DNA of 64,000 nt from Roridomyces roridus (GCA_029378245.1 JARKIF010000001.1:2976001-3040000), one strand, 5' to 3'. Numbered from the stretch's first letter, positions 11,295-24,287 are shown. Numbers and translations are program-made. Notes: a model not told the origin generated them from the letters alone.

Positions 11295-13218
11295 CCCGCA
11301 GCGTTAAGGGGAAGAGCTGGTAGGCGAAGCGGTGGGAGGAGGGACGAAAGCGGAGGGACCGAAGCCCATGCAAGATTAAGTTTTAAATGTACCAGACACG
11401 GATGAGAAAGCCAGGGTGGAGGTAGAAACCCCCTCCATTAGATCAAATTTGATCGGCACATCTGCCGCGAGCGGCATGACCCGGCACACTTACCCATGAA
11501 TCCCAGCACCTAAACACTCACGTAGTCCATGTTGGGAATGTGTGTAGGTAGCACTGAATTATTTTACCTTGACATAAAGGGAGGACTCGCCACCCGAGAG
11601 GATGGCATGGCTCGGGCCTCGTTGATGGCGCATCAGTCGCGCATAGGGTCCTGCCTTAGTCCCGCCTACTGCCACAAAACGTGTAAGAACTCTGTTTTTA
11701 ATCATCAAGTGCTACTGGCAAGCCACAAAAGAATCGAAAAGGACACTTGAAGCCAATGTGTCCAAGCCATCACTGGCCACACATCCCGCCCAGGGCGCAT
11801 CAATGGTCTCGGCTCTCCAGCTTAGACACTGGGCACATCTCGCTCAACACTCGAAACACCCGTGAGAGCAACAGAATCTAATACTTACCACCAATGCTGA
11901 CTCTGGAATTTGTCGGCGGTGGAAGGTGCGTTCGAAAGACAAGGGACAACCCACCCTGTCGAAATGGTGAAGTAAGCATCAAGTTTCCCTAGTGTTTGCG
12001 CCAAAGCAGCCAACTCACTCTCTTGTGATTGCCTGAAATGAAATGAGATGGGACTCGTCACGGTGCTAAGTAAAATGATTGAAAGACCCACTTGATGCGG
12101 AGGGGCTGATACCCCCAAGATACCCCACGAAGCGGTGAACACGGTCGCGACCGCGAAGCTCGGCGAATCAGCTGCGGGTAACGTATACCGACACCATGTC
12201 GAATTCCATTTTTCGTACAGCGCATCTGCTGCAAAAATAAGGGATAACTTTACCCAAAAACGAAATATGCCTCCGAGGGTACGGCATCCAACTTACTTGC
12301 GTGGCTTATGCCGTTTGTCTTCGAAAGAAGAGTTGCATTACAACAGACGGTCCGCATGCAGGCGGGTTTGACCCTGACAGCGACAATCCCTTCAGCCATG
12401 GCGGCCGCCTCACAGGGTCGACCCGGACTGGGTAAAAGTCGCTCGGTGTAGGTATCCTAATGGGTCTCCCGCATCAGCCTTGAGCAAATGGCGAACGAAG
12501 CCGCACGTATAGCACCTGGCGAGCCTGAATGGAAGCTCATGTTCGCGCTCTGCGCGGCGAAAATGAATGTGTGTAAGCATAGCCACTTGGTCCTAAAGGA
12601 AGGATTGTCGCCGGGAGCCCGGAGGAGGAGTATTGCGTGGACTAGTTCGAAATTTGCGAAGACGACGCGGACAAGGGTGGAGAGCAAGGCAAAGTGTGGT
12701 ACCGGCCAGTCCGTAGAATCTTGCCATATATATCCGACCCGGAGTGCGCGGACTTCGCGTATCTGAACCTCGGCGGATTTTGCTGCTGAAATACATGTCA
12801 GTGACGTGCCTGACGATTTCAACAAGTTGACAGGGTCCCGACGTTCAGTGCAGCGCGAGTACGCGTGAAATCCAAAACTTCGGCTTTTTGAATCGCACTT
12901 TGAGCCTTGCGAGGAGCCTAAAGTGACGACGCAGCGAATGAGAATGAAATGAGACCGACGCTGAAAGCGCGGGCAGCCGACGACGTGCTTCAAATGTGCT
13001 TGCTTGGAATAGCCCACCGTGACGGCCATATGACAGTTTGCCTCTTTGCGCCGTGAACGGACCGAACGTTTGAACTCCGACCACTCGCCGCAGGCACCCC
13101 TCCAAGTTGCCGAGCGTCGCAGGAAGATTCAGTGCTTTGCATGGCCCAGATGACCGCGCTTCAAGTTGTGATCGTCAAAAGGGAATGAGAGTGAAGCTCA
13201 AGGTCAATCGACATCGAT
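11295..13218. other. Unit A right spacer and A/B junction
   Basis: Conserved with 22294-24287. Both strands carry short strings shared by the two units (minus strand VRVVFA..ELVHAI and FIFAA; plus strand AAKMNVCK), but no open frame survives in both with the same boundaries. The junction between units falls at about 13178-13218. Confidence 0.45.
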
Positions 13219-13314
13219 ATTGATGCGCCAACTTTCTCTGATCTGTACACCGCGCCTCGTCCGAATCGCAATCCAAGGAGTGTTTTCACATTGACAGTAT
13301 ACAAAACAAGTCTT

Positions 13315-14627
13315 TCAGTATGCTTCAAAGTCCTCAGGAAGCTTCACATGCTTGTCGAGCATCCGGACTATGCAGTGCGGCCGACGGCGGCACGGCCTGG
13401 CCTGGCCCTTGAATCCCTCCTTTGTGTAGTCAAAGAACCAACAGTAATCCTTCTTCCCGTTCCGTTTCGTGAACGGTATCCGGACGAACGCATGGTACGT
13501 GTACAGCAGATTCCGAATCGTAGTCTGAAGGAGATGAGCGAGGCTGTAGCATGCTGCAAGGCTAAAGCCCACCCACCTTCCACCTGACGACATTACGCTT
13601 TTCACACCATCCTCTACACACATGTGGAAGAACCTCATAGACGTCGACGATTTGCAGCATCGTGTACTCGTACAGCAAAACCTTCAATACGAGGACCACG
13701 GGAATCGCCAGATTGCCGGAGGAATCCTCCTCCAGGGCCCACAGATTCGGTGGCACATTGGCGAGTTTAGTGCGAAGGTACTGCTCCGTGCTAGCACGAC
13801 CTGGATGGTTGGAGGGCCATTCCCTTGCGGGTAGGAGATACGCAAGACTCGGTGGTGCTCTTGCCGTGGAGCGCGGTAAATCCTGCAGATTATTAAGTTC
13901 TATCAGGTCTCCGAGCCCAGCGTCGTCCCGTGGGGGCTAGAAAATACATGAGTGAATAGATCACAGCTGTGATGTCGATGCCACCCACCGATTGGAGAGT
14001 GAAAGTTTGTGGGGAGGGCGAGGAGGAGGAGGACATTAACAATAACGAAGGGTAGTAATCGTTGTTGCCGTCGCTCGGTACACCAAAATTGGGTTGTACA
14101 GGCTGCCAATCTTCATGAAAGCCGGTGGCATCGGGGTACAAGAGCGACAGAGCAAAGTGAGTCGACTCGGGCGTCTGACCCAATGGACTCGGGCTTGAGA
14201 ACTGTGACGTTATAGTGCTGGGGCCAAGACCACCGGCGCTAGGGAACGGGTCCAAGTGGTGACTCGAAAACGTGATGCCATTGTTGGGAAAGAAAGTGGC
14301 ATTGACCGCCGACGTGAAAACGGCGGAATCTGGTGCCACATATTCTGAGGACGGAAACGGAGAAGTAGCCGAGCCCGACATCGCCATGGCACTAGCGGTA
14401 TTAAAACCGTACAACCCGTCCATGTAGGGGTTCGAGGACACGGGCCAACTGTCCAATTGCGGGGAGAGTTCGACACCGTAGGGCAGGGATGAGGGTGGCA
14501 ATGCAGAGAAACAGGTGTAGGGGGAGGGCAATGGTCCTGTCATGGTCTCGGGCTCCGAATCGACGCCATTAAGGTCCAGGCCCCACTCAGCACAATAGAG
14601 AACGAAACCGTTGTCGAAAGTCTGCAT
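13315..14627 (-). CDS. Divergent forkhead (FOX)-like transcription factor 1B
   Basis: Three exons in consistent phase (14627-13989, 13882-13577, 13524-13315) give about 384 residues. The first exon, starting MQTFDNGFVLYC, is Ser/Pro-rich. The second carries the first half of the winged helix (NLAIPVVLVLKVLLYEYTML, ending RWK at the donor). The third continues TTIRNLLYTYHAFVRIPF and DYCWFFDYTKEG, the recognition helix and wing. The His that normally follows I-R is Asn, and the Asn after the Trp is Thr, so both usual base-contact residues are changed. Binding specificity, or DNA binding at all, may therefore differ. Family membership is inferred from its paralogues. Confidence 0.68.
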
Positions 14628-16357
14628 CCTAGAGGTCAGGCTCAGAATTGGTGAACGAATCCAGTGCCCCACGAACCTTTTAAATGTCATTTGCAAGAGC
14701 ACACGTGGCTGCCCTCGGTGCAAGCCGAACTGGAAACGACCCTCGATTTTGAATCACAGCTGAAAGCAGCGCCAGCGACAACGCGACTCCGTAGAGAACC
14801 GACAGATGCTTCTGCGCAATCTGCCGAAGCGACCGGCGGGCTCCAAAGAACATCCAGAAGTGACAAGAAATAAGGTTGCGTCCCTATCTCTGACGATCTG
14901 CGCCTACAGCGTAAAATAACTGCAAACAGGCAGGCGAAAGTGGGATAATCAGCCTGAGAGACCACAGGCGAATGCGGGTCATCCGGGTGGGCATGTATCT
15001 GGGGTGGTGTGTATCGGGTTGCCCGATCTCCGTGTCGGACTTCCGTATAACCCAACAGAAGTCGCAGGGAATGAGGGTGCACCGAAGAGTGGGAGGCGAG
15101 CATGCGCGAAGGAGGAATCAGGCCATCACGGAAACTTGGCGCGTGAGGGTTCTCGGAAAGAGGACGAGCGGCCATGAGGACAAAGACAATCCTCGACATT
15201 TCCTCGATCCCAGCGGGGGTCGGGCAGAGTCGAGTCGGTGTCCGGCTCCCGGAAAAGGATGCTAGCACATTGAAGAGTGGGATGGGGGGGCACTCCAGAC
15301 AGTGCCACGGGAGCCGCCGCCACGCGACATATTAAATGTGAAAGGCCGTTCGCCTTGCTGTCGCAGACCCGTCTGAAGACTGGTCAAAGGTGAAAGATCC
15401 TATCATTCCGATGACAAGGTGAGCTCTCTGGAGTGCTTATGAGCAAGGGACAACACCAACCTCAGTTTCCGCTGCCGCGCACTAGTAATGTGAGGAGAAA
15501 AGAGAGTGGATAGCCATAACTTGAATGCCGCTTCCTGGGCAGTTAAAAGAATCAGCCAAGTGCTCCAAGATCTGTGCGCTGACTTGACTTACACTGTGCA
15601 CCACTCTCTACCGGTACCCCGACACCGTCCAACGAGTCCGAACGAGACTCAAGGTGGATGAGGTAGTTTCAAACACGTGTGGTAGCTTCTTCATAATGCT
15701 GATCTCTGCAGCCAAGGTAAGCGATTCGTTTGTTCACAGTGCCGGGCAAAAATCCCAGACTCCGCAGTCCCAGATAGCAATTCAAGGTGTTGAGGCAGTG
15801 ATCGGAGGTCCCAAGTCGGTGTGAAGACGGAAACGAGGAGAATGGGCGTCGGTCAGAGATGAGTGTCAACGCGGCTATCACTTGATGCGCCCCAAAGAAT
15901 TCCAATTCGAATTCGAACCGAGCTGATCATGATGACTCCAGTTTTAACACTGAACTTCAAGAACCTGAACGGTGTCGGAATAGGAGAAAATTTCAACCAC
16001 CTTGCCAGCGTTCGTCGCCGCACAATTCGTGGGATTGATACTTAACTCGGTGGCAGTTGCGGAATCGGGGACAGGGTCCGCGTGGTACGCACGACTCGGG
16101 GAAAGTAAATTTCGATTGGATACCTCTGTGGGTCCGCTGAACATCTTCAAGATTGGATAAACATTTTAACCGCGGCAAATATTGTTCCACTTGCTCAGAT
16201 GTTCATCAATTGGAACATTGTTCTCGAAACGGACTACGTTTATTGTACAACCCGGAAAAACCGGGGACTACGGTTACATGGCGACAATCGTGCCTAGAGA
16301 GTCGCTGTTAGACAAGATCCGGCTACGGCTCCTTCTAAAGTTTGATTTGGTCACTGG
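14628..16357. other. Unit B spacer between genes 1B and 2B
   Basis: Homologous to about 4030-5873. Nothing beyond this repeat relationship is supported: frames do not agree between copies and no domain is seen. Confidence 0.5.
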
Positions 16358-17277
16358 TCAGTAGGACGCTGAGTGAACACAGTAGACGCACTTTATAATC
16401 ATATTCCGGGTGTGCGCCGACCTGCGACCGAATCCCTCGCCTCGAGAGGGGTCGAATGTCCAGTGGTCTCCTCTCCTAGGGGTAACAAGCAGTCGCTTGG
16501 GTTGAAAAGCGTGGTACATGGCGAGGAGATGTCGGACTCTCTCCTGCAAGCACAAAGGATATGAATAAAGAATACACCAATAGAGGTTCGCATCACCTTC
16601 CACCTGGCGTTGGGTTGACGGTATGCCTTGAATCGATTGTACAGAGCGGTGCAGATGTCCAAAAGCGGGAGCATCTTGTGCGTACTGGAGTAGATGGTGA
16701 TTTTGACCACGAGATCAAGTGGCACGGCTGGTCTGCCGTTCATTTCAGGCACCGCTGCGAGGTTGACAGTGGCGCCGGGAGGAAGTTTGAGTCGCTGACG
16801 AAGATATTCGCCCTGCTCGTCCAGGAGTGGTCCGATGTGGGGTAAATTGGGGAAACCATAGATTCCCTGAAGTTCCCAATTGGACTGCTAATAGTCAGTA
16901 CAATATCGGTGCGACTTGGATGCCACTCACATGGAAGGAGGGAGACCTCGAAGCCTGGCGGACAAGCTGGATGAGTTGTTGTTCTTGTACTCCGGCGACA
17001 GAGTGTCGTGACCAGCGGCGACGCTCGCCCCATTACTCGCGTCTGCGTAGTGGGTAGCCGACAATTCTAGCCGATTTCCGGACAAGGAATCGGAGTCGTT
17101 GTGCAGGAGCAAATACAGTGGCGCAAGTGAGGAAAGGCTCCAGTCGGGTGTTGTGGGACCTGGGGTTGACAACTCGGACACAGACGACTCGGAGTCGGGC
17201 GTCGCAAGACCTGGACAGACAAAATCACGATCCAGATGCGCCCATCGTTGCAAGTTTCCGTCGCCGTAAGTACCCAT
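16358..17277 (-). CDS. Divergent forkhead (FOX)-like gene 2B, probably near-intact
   Basis: The likely exons are 17277-16931, 16884-16597 and 16543-16358. The N-terminus MGTYGDGNLQRWAHLDRDF and the LSTPGPTTPDWSLSSL motif match genes 3A and 3B. The middle exon holds LPPGATVNLAAVPEMNGRPA, YSSTHKMLPLLDICTALYNR and ARWK at the donor. The last exon holds ERVRHLLAMYHAF and GDHWTFDPSRGEG. Exon 2 and exon 3 join in phase, but exon 1 ends two bases into a codon while exon 2 begins in phase 0. Either exon 1 has a one-base indel or an extra splice choice exists. The conserved Asn of the recognition helix is Glu; His is kept. Confidence 0.55.
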
Positions 17278-20200
17278 CGCACAACGAGGGCAGAGGGGAA
17301 GGGGAAGTGAGATAATAGAAACCGACGTGGTAGCCGCATAAACTGTTGACTTCCACGACCCCACGTGCCCTCCGCCGCCGGAGTTTGGACTAATTCTTGA
17401 ATCACGACTACTGTAGAGATCGCCGGCGGCCGCGGGGAGAAGAAAGGGTCTCTGGTGGCAAAGAAGGGCAAGATGGTGCATGGTGGAACGCAATGCATGA
17501 CCAAGATACCGCGGGATTTCCGTGAGTGGTGCCACAACTCGACGACACGCCCCGAGCGCCAATTCCACGGATTAGGTGGGGTGAATATTGGGAGTATCCA
17601 ACTAGTGTGATGCACGGAAGGATTGAAGTGGGTAACCCCGGGCGGTCGAATCCACTGCTCAGCCAAGGGAAGGCCCTTTCAACTGGCTCCACAGCAATCG
17701 GGAATCGGGGGACAAAGGTCCATGGCGGACTGCCGTGTGCGAGAAGTACTCTTGGCATTTCCGGCGAGCGATGGCACGGGTGGCACACCCTCCAAGTTCG
17801 CTACTTGTAGGAGGAGCGCTGGTTGGCACACCGTATGGATCGTGTTTGGGTGGCACACCGCGAGGATTGTACTTGGGGGTGGCAATCCATCCGGGCCAAG
17901 GATAGTCGAGTCGGGACATGCGGTAGTGGGGTAACCCCGGGAGGTCTAATTCGCTGCTCAGCGGGACTGCCGTGTGCGCACTGCGAGAAGAAGTCTCTAA
18001 AGGACTCTTGACATTTCCAGCAAGCGATGGCATGGGTCGCAGGCCCTCCAAGTTCGCTACTGGCTAGGTGGCACGCCGCGAGCATCGTACATGGGTGGCA
18101 ATCCATCAGACTCGGGTGGCCAAGGATGGTCGAGTCGTGACTTGCGAGCGTGGAGGTGTCATGGATGATGGGGATGCGGAGGGGTACACGAAGAAGGAAG
18201 AGGGAGGGGCAGGAACGATTAGGCAATGCCGCAAGACAGACTGTTGGCGAGAGATGAGAAGTTCCACTGCATGAACTGGAGCCCTGAATTCCGCAATTAA
18301 AGCAGCCGGGCGACAGGAATGGTGCATCTTCCGTTTCAAAGGAAGTGTGATTCCACTGCGGAGACCAATGGCAGCCCTGAGCCCTGCGCAACCGACCGCA
18401 TGCGTTTCGAGTGGCTCCGGACACGCAACAAGACGGAAAGTAGCAAAGGCCTGCCCGTGAAGAGGGATACCCTTTCAGTAGCAGTGGCATTCAAGCCCGT
18501 CAAGGACCTGGTCCGTTTTCAGTCCAAAAAGGATGAGGGAATGCGCCAAACATACCAAGTCCCGGCGGTCGAGGATCGGTGTTGACCTGTTGACCGGCAA
18601 AACATTGGACTGGACGAGGTTCTTGCTAGATGTCGTCAATTTGCGTGAAAAGAGATGTCGATATGGAGGACCGTATTTCGGAGAGAAGTGCGGTACAACG
18701 ATGCATGGATAGAGAAGCAGTGAGACAGTCGCGAGGCTGCCACTGATGATGGGATGAGCCGTCAACCAAACGGAATCCCAACGGCAGGTTCTATCATGCA
18801 GCTTCGACAAGGGAGCGTCATTCGAGACCAAATGAGCACCGGGCGTGCCGGGGACTTGGGTAACGAATACGGGTGTGGAGAGGACGCACTAGGGTGGCAT
18901 CGCAGCTGAGATGCCATGCCGGACAGGTAATTGGGTCGCGGTGCGTCTCATCGAAGACGGGACCAGAGTGGGATGCGGATGCAGGTATAGTATTGAATAG
19001 GAGGCAGTAATCCGGGCACGAATGCTGGATAGCTTCGGTGCGAGCCAAAAAGTAGCTGGCTGACCCGGAGACACTGCGAAACTTGCGGCGACGCCATATA
19101 ACGCGTCCAGACCCCGTCTCTTCCAACTCTTCCAGTATCTGTAGCAGGCATGCCAATCCAGATTCTAATCCGTATTTGAGCTCAGAGTGTATAGCGTACG
19201 CCGAAACGACGTACCATTTCTGTTGCGCCAAAACGTTGACGTGTGCGCGGATCGTGATAAGAGAGACACGTCGCAATGAATGACCGGCAGTGCGGATGGT
19301 GCCAAGGCAGACTCGATTTTGAAGAAAGACTGTAACAAGCGGTGGGAGACATCGTGAAGTACGATGTGGGTGGCAACGACAGGACAGTCCAAAGCGACAT
19401 CGCACGAGAGTCGTGAGGCATTCGCTCCAGACTGGAACTGCCTCGAGAGATGTCCCAGAAGCACGAGAATCTAGTGGCACATATACATGCACAATGCATG
19501 CCGAGTCGCTGTTGAGCCACCGCACACAGGAATGCGATGAAAACTGGGAAAGAGTGTAAGCTCCAAGTGCAGATGCGGCGTGTGGCGCAAAAACGCACCT
19601 CATTCCTGGTTTCCCATACACATTTTGTACACATTCGCTCCTGAGACGACGATCAAGGGAGTGGATTCTGAAGTCCATTGCAGCTGGGCCTAGGCACGGG
19701 CTACTGAAACGTTGCGTTCAAGTAGCGGCGTGGGAGTTGGTACTTGGTGCGGTCGACCTCCTGTTCTTTGAAGTTTCAGAATCGCAATGACAGCCAATCA
19801 GCCAAGGAGGACTTCAAAGCAGCAGGGTAGGTAGGTGCCTTACCGGAGTCCGAGTTGGAGTCACTGGAGTGCAGTCATCGTGCTCGTTTCTGTTCGAGAC
19901 AAACGGGCTTGCCGTTGACAAAGTGGTGGGCGTGAGGATGAGCGGCCGATTTTGGCCGATGTGGCTGTACAGTACGGATCAAATGCGCCGTTTCAACTTC
20001 AGTTGAACCAAAGTTGAACCCAAGCTACGTACCCAATTTTTCACGCTATTCTCTGCTTAAATTCAACCGTTATAACTCGACCACTGCATGCCTGTGCCGC
20101 CCACAAGCTGCGCCGATATCTAGCCTGCCGACATCAATTCAAAAATTATCGGAGTTCAAATCAAGTTCAAATGGCGGCCTCTTAGTTGAGAGAGACGTTG

Positions 20201-21001
20201 TGCGCTCCAATGCGAGCGAGCCATGGTGCCTCAAAAAGGTGGTACTCTCAACCCCATCTATCCCGCGATTGTCATGGACCTGAACAAATCAGAGAACCGA
20301 ACCCGCGGTGCCAGAGCAGACGTTCTCTAGAACAAAAGGAAGTAGAAAACAAGGAGATCCACGCGGCAGGGAGTGCATGATTCGTTTCAATTCACCTCAG
20401 CTGTGGTAGGCCCGGATCTCGGCACGAATTCCAATTTCACAGACCCACCCTTTCATATTATCACGTCGTGTTCAGGAAGAAGCACTTGAGCGCCTAACCT
20501 ACCAATCGGCGGAAAAGATATTCAATCTACAGCACAATAGGGTGGCAGATTAAAGTCATGAGTCGTTTGTGGGGACCTTCCGTCGGGCACAGCAGGGGTT
20601 GAAACCAGAAGAACCCGGCAAAATCCAGCTCCCGCGACGGTTTAGGAAAATGAACAGCAATAAGTCAATTATATCCACATTCTCAGGAACCCTAGTCCCG
20701 GGACGATCCCGGGTTAACAAGGGAAAAGTGACGTTCTTGCCAATCCGGCAACATCTTCGAGGGAAAAAGATCTCTATCGACTTCGGACTTTTCTGTTGTT
20801 CCCAAGAAGGATGCACTTTTTGATCAACTCCCATTCCTACACTGCCTGACAATTGCCCTGACGTATGGTATCGTGGTAGGTAGTGTTGATATCGACGTAG
20901 ATACGAAAGAACGAAATAAGAAAAAAAAAACAAGTAAACAGAACGGCTGGAGAAGGAAAAATGAGCCTGACGTTGAATAACTATGAAGATGAGCACAGAC
21001 C
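17278..21001. other. Unit B spacer between genes 2B and 3B
   Basis: Longer than its unit A counterpart because of local duplications near 17.64-18.07 kb. The 18.8-19.7 kb minus strand shares protein-like strings with unit A (FAPH..SALGAYTLSQ) but shifts frame. No gene can be supported. Confidence 0.45.
17640..18070. repeat. Local tandem duplication within unit B
   Basis: Two diverged copies of a segment of about 250-300 bases. Shared strings include GGGTAACCCCGGG (about 17630 and 17930), GACTGCCGTGTGCG (about 17728 and 17965) and CCCTCCAAGTTCGCTACT (about 17787 and 18045). Unit A has one copy near 6.9-7.0 kb. This accounts for part of the extra length of unit B. Confidence 0.6.
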
Positions 21002-22293
21002 TTAGGCGGGAGCCTTGCGCGGGCTGCGACGACGTTGGATCGGTTCCAAGGTCGTTGAGGCCGCGGGCTTGCTTCGACTCCTCGACAACGAGACATCCTC
21101 CGCAATTACCCTCGACTTACACTTCTTGGACGTGCCCTTCTTGCCGCGCCGTCCAAGAGCCTTGGACGCAGCCTCCCTGGCCTCGGCCGCTCTCTTGGCT
21201 TCAATCATCTTCGCCTCCGCCTTCTCGCGCGGAGACTTGCGCTTCCGCGGTCTCGATTTTCCAACCTGCGAGACGTCAAAGCTCCAGTAATGCGATTTCG
21301 GGTCGTATGGAGACTTCTCGGGTCTCTTGACGAAAATGCCTTGAAGGGAGAGGGTGTGGCGTATAGTGTCCTGCATGCGCAGAATTAGCAGTGGAAATAC
21401 AGGACTGTATCAACACTCACCCGCCACTTCTCATCAGAGTCGCGGAATCCACTGAATCGGTCGGCTAGAGCATCACATATTTCTTGAAGCGTGAGCATCT
21501 TGCGCGCACTGGCGTAGATGGCAACCGCTGCCGCGATGTGAAAGGCCACAGCAGGTCTGCCGTCCGACTTTTCAGGCACTGCGGAGAGATCGACGACGGC
21601 GCCGGGAGGAAGACGGAGCTCCCAGCGAAGATAATCGCCCGCATGTATGCGTGGAAATGCGGCGCTTGACAGTACTGCAGAACGAGGCAGCGCACCGGAG
21701 GATGTGAACTGGGGCAGAGTATGAAAGCCATCAAGAACTCCGAGCTTTTCGTCGCAATGGTCCCCCGGGAACTGAAACAGGAATAAGTATTCAAGTGAAG
21801 TTGCTGCTACTACATTGGAACTCACGTTGGGCCAACCATGATGAGCGTCGAGATGCGGGGAAGAGGAGCGAGAAGAGTACGAGTATGAGGGAAGCAACGA
21901 GGTGGAGGGGTATGGGTATGAGTCGTTGTACTGGTAATGAAGTTCGTGTTGGCTGGAAGAAGTACTGGAACTGCTCATGGGGCTTCCACTACGGCTGTGG
22001 CGGTCGTATTCCGGCAGCTGCCGATAGCAAGAGTCATACCCCGCGTCCGCCACATCAGGGTGATGGCTAGGATACAAAGGAACGGACCAGGTATGGTCGC
22101 CTTGCATCATCGTATCCATGAGCGGGGAAGGTGGCGTCAAGAGCGGGGACAGGCTCCAGTCGGGCGTTGTAGGCCCGGGAGTTGAGAGGAGGGAAATCGT
22201 CGAGTCGGGTGTGAGAGGGCCGGGACGGACAAAGTCCTGGTCTAGGTGCACCCATTGTCGGAGATGGTCATCCTCGTTATCGTAAGTCCCCAT
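21002..22293 (-). CDS. Divergent forkhead (FOX)-like transcription factor 3B
   Basis: Exons 22293-21826, 21771-21421 and 21370-21002 join in phase 0 to give about 395 residues. The order matches 3A: an acidic and Ser/Pro-rich N-terminus (RQWVHLDQDFVRPGPLTPD, then LSTPGPTTPDWSLSPLL), a Ser/Tyr linker, the first forkhead half (GRPAVAFHIAAAVAIYA, MLTLQEICDALADRF, DEKWR at the donor), then DTIRHTLSLQGIFVKR and SHYWSFD, and a long Lys/Arg-rich tail rich in Ala and Glu. It has a canonical GT donor after HHGWPN, and carries an extra segment (GVLDGFHTLPQF) absent from 3A. This is the best-preserved copy and the best query for a family search. Confidence 0.78.
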
Positions 22294-24287
22294 CGCGCAG
22301 CGTAGGGAAAGAGCTGGCAGGCGAAGCAGCGGGAGGAGAGACGAACGAGGAGGGATTAAAGTGACCGAAGCCCATTAGCCGCAAGATTAAGTTTTAAATG
22401 TAGTAAGTAGACACACGTGGAAATCGGTGCCTTCGGAGTCGCAAATCTTATCACATTTTAAGCGCCCTACGTCCTTGGATGTCGACCTCGTCACGGAGCA
22501 ACATGAACCCGCAGAGGTCGCACACTGCTCATTCCCAACTCGAGAATGCGCGATGTCCCGGTGCCCTTGAAGGACTATCCAGCGAAAAGCCGCTCCTGGA
22601 AGTCCCCGAATAGCGTTTAGGATGAGAAAAAGAAGATACTCTCCATTCCTGATCATATGCACCATCATCAGTCGCCCACCACTCCAAATAGTTGCAAACC
22701 CAACTGACCGCCGGCGGATGTAGCAGCTGCATAATAGCCTGGGAGCCCCACTGGCAAATGCGGTTCAATAGCAGAAGTCGGTGAAAACACATGATTTAAT
22801 TGACCTTGGTTATTTCTGCCGTCATACACGGCGGCAGTGACGAAAGCCGAATCCTCAGGCCCGCCCGACTGGGCATCCTTCTTTCCAATCAGAAAAAACA
22901 TTAGACGCAGATTGGAGGAGTCGGCGGTGGAAGTCGAGTTCGAAAGACAAGGAGCGCATGTGCAAAACCCACCCTGTCGAAAGGGTGAAGTAAGTATCGA
23001 GTTGAGGAAACATCCCGAACGTTTGCGCCAAAACAGCCGACTCCCTCCCTCCGTTGTGATTGCCTCAAATGAGATGGGGCTCTCGGTAAAACGATTGAAA
23101 GACCACTTGATGCATGCGGAGGGGCTGATACCCCAGGAAGCGGTGAACACGATCGCGACCGCAAAGCTCGGGGGTGAACATCTTTCTTGCGCATGAGAAC
23201 ACGCCGGCAAGTACAAGCGACGACGGGGCAGTCTGTCAGCTCCGGGACAAGTTATACCGACAAGATCTTTTGTTGTCCGTGTCAAATTCCATTTTTGTAC
23301 ACTGGCAGTGCATCTGCTGCAAAAATAAGGGACATTTCTACCCAAAAACGAAATACCTTACCGACGGTGCGGTATCCAAACCTTGCGCGGCTAACGGCTT
23401 CTTGCTTCCTATGCCGTCCGTCGTCGAGAGAAGGGTTGCATTTACGATAGACGGTCAGCATGCAAGCGGGTTTAGCCCCAATCCCCGGGGCTAGCAGCGA
23501 CAATCCCTTCGGCCATGGCGGCCTGCCTCAGAAAAATTGGGTATCCAAAATCCCTCCGAGTCGGTGTATGTGTTCTAATGGGTCTCGTATCAGCCTTGAA
23601 CAAATGGCGACGAACACGCACGTACTGTATACAGTACCTGGCGGGACTGAATGCGATATTCACGCTCCGCCGCGGCGAAAATGAATGTCTGTAAGCGTAG
23701 CTGGCACTCGGTCCAAAAGGAAGGATTGTCGCAGGGAGCCCAGAGGAAGACGATTGCGTGTACTAGTTCGACATCGGCGAATACAACGCGGACAAGGGCG
23801 GAGAGCGAGTCCATCTATGGTGACCGGCCAGTCTGTAAAATCTTGCCGGAGTCGAACGGACTTCGCGTAGGAAACTCGGCGGATTTCGCTGCCGAAATCC
23901 ATGCGTGCCTAACGATTCCAACAAGTCGACAGGGTCCCGACGTTGAGCGCAGCGTACGAGTACGCGTGAAATCCAGAAAAAAAATTCGAAAATCTAAACT
24001 TCATCGCGCTTTGAGCCTTCCGAGGAGCCTAACGTGACGACGCAGCGGATGGAAATGAAATGAAACCGACGATTTTGCTTGCTTGGAATAGCCCACGGCC
24101 ATATGACATTCTGCCTCTTCTTCGCCGTGCTCGCCAAGTGCTCGCAGCAGGTACCCCTCCGAGTTGCCTATAGAGCGTCGTATTTCTCGCAAGCTGAATC
24201 CGTGCAGTCCTGGGAGAAACGTAGAGAGTCCTTTGCATCCATGCATGGCTGAGATGACCGCGCGTTTCAAGTGGTGATCGTCCATCG
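22294..24287. other. Unit B right spacer; one possible gene remnant
   Basis: The minus strand 23345-22668 is open. It ends in a protein-like stretch (AVYDGRNNQGQLNHVFSPTS, then YYAAATSAGGQLGLQLFGVV) that has no equivalent at the matching place in unit A. It could be the last exon of a lost gene. No domain is recognised, and the upstream part of the frame looks non-coding. Confidence 0.35.

Larger units (their letters stand above)
2654..13177. repeat. Tandem duplication, unit A (about 10.5 kb)
   Basis: Unit A is a direct repeat of the block starting at 13219. The left edges match from TTGATGCGCCAACTTTCTCT onward. The right edges match through GATGACCGCGC and end near GATCGTC (about 13177 and 24287). 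Shared landmarks keep their order: FOX-like gene 1, gene 2, the region near 9.1-9.3 kb, gene 3, and the 12.5-13.1 kb block. The offset drifts from about 10,565 to 11,275 bases through indels. Divergence is moderate, with many substitutions and indels, so the duplication is not recent. Confidence 0.9.
13219..24287. repeat. Tandem duplication, unit B (about 11.1 kb)
   Basis: Second, better preserved copy of the block described for unit A, in the same orientation. It is about 0.5 kb longer overall, largely from extra sequence between 17.3 and 20.5 kb. All three FOX-like genes are more intact here than in unit A, except that gene 3 reads well in both. Confidence 0.9.

Noticed and set aside
2654..24287. 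Mating-type locus (homeodomain or pheromone/receptor genes)
   Set aside because: No homeodomain, STE3-type receptor or CaaX pheromone precursor was found. The repeated genes fit a forkhead-like pattern.
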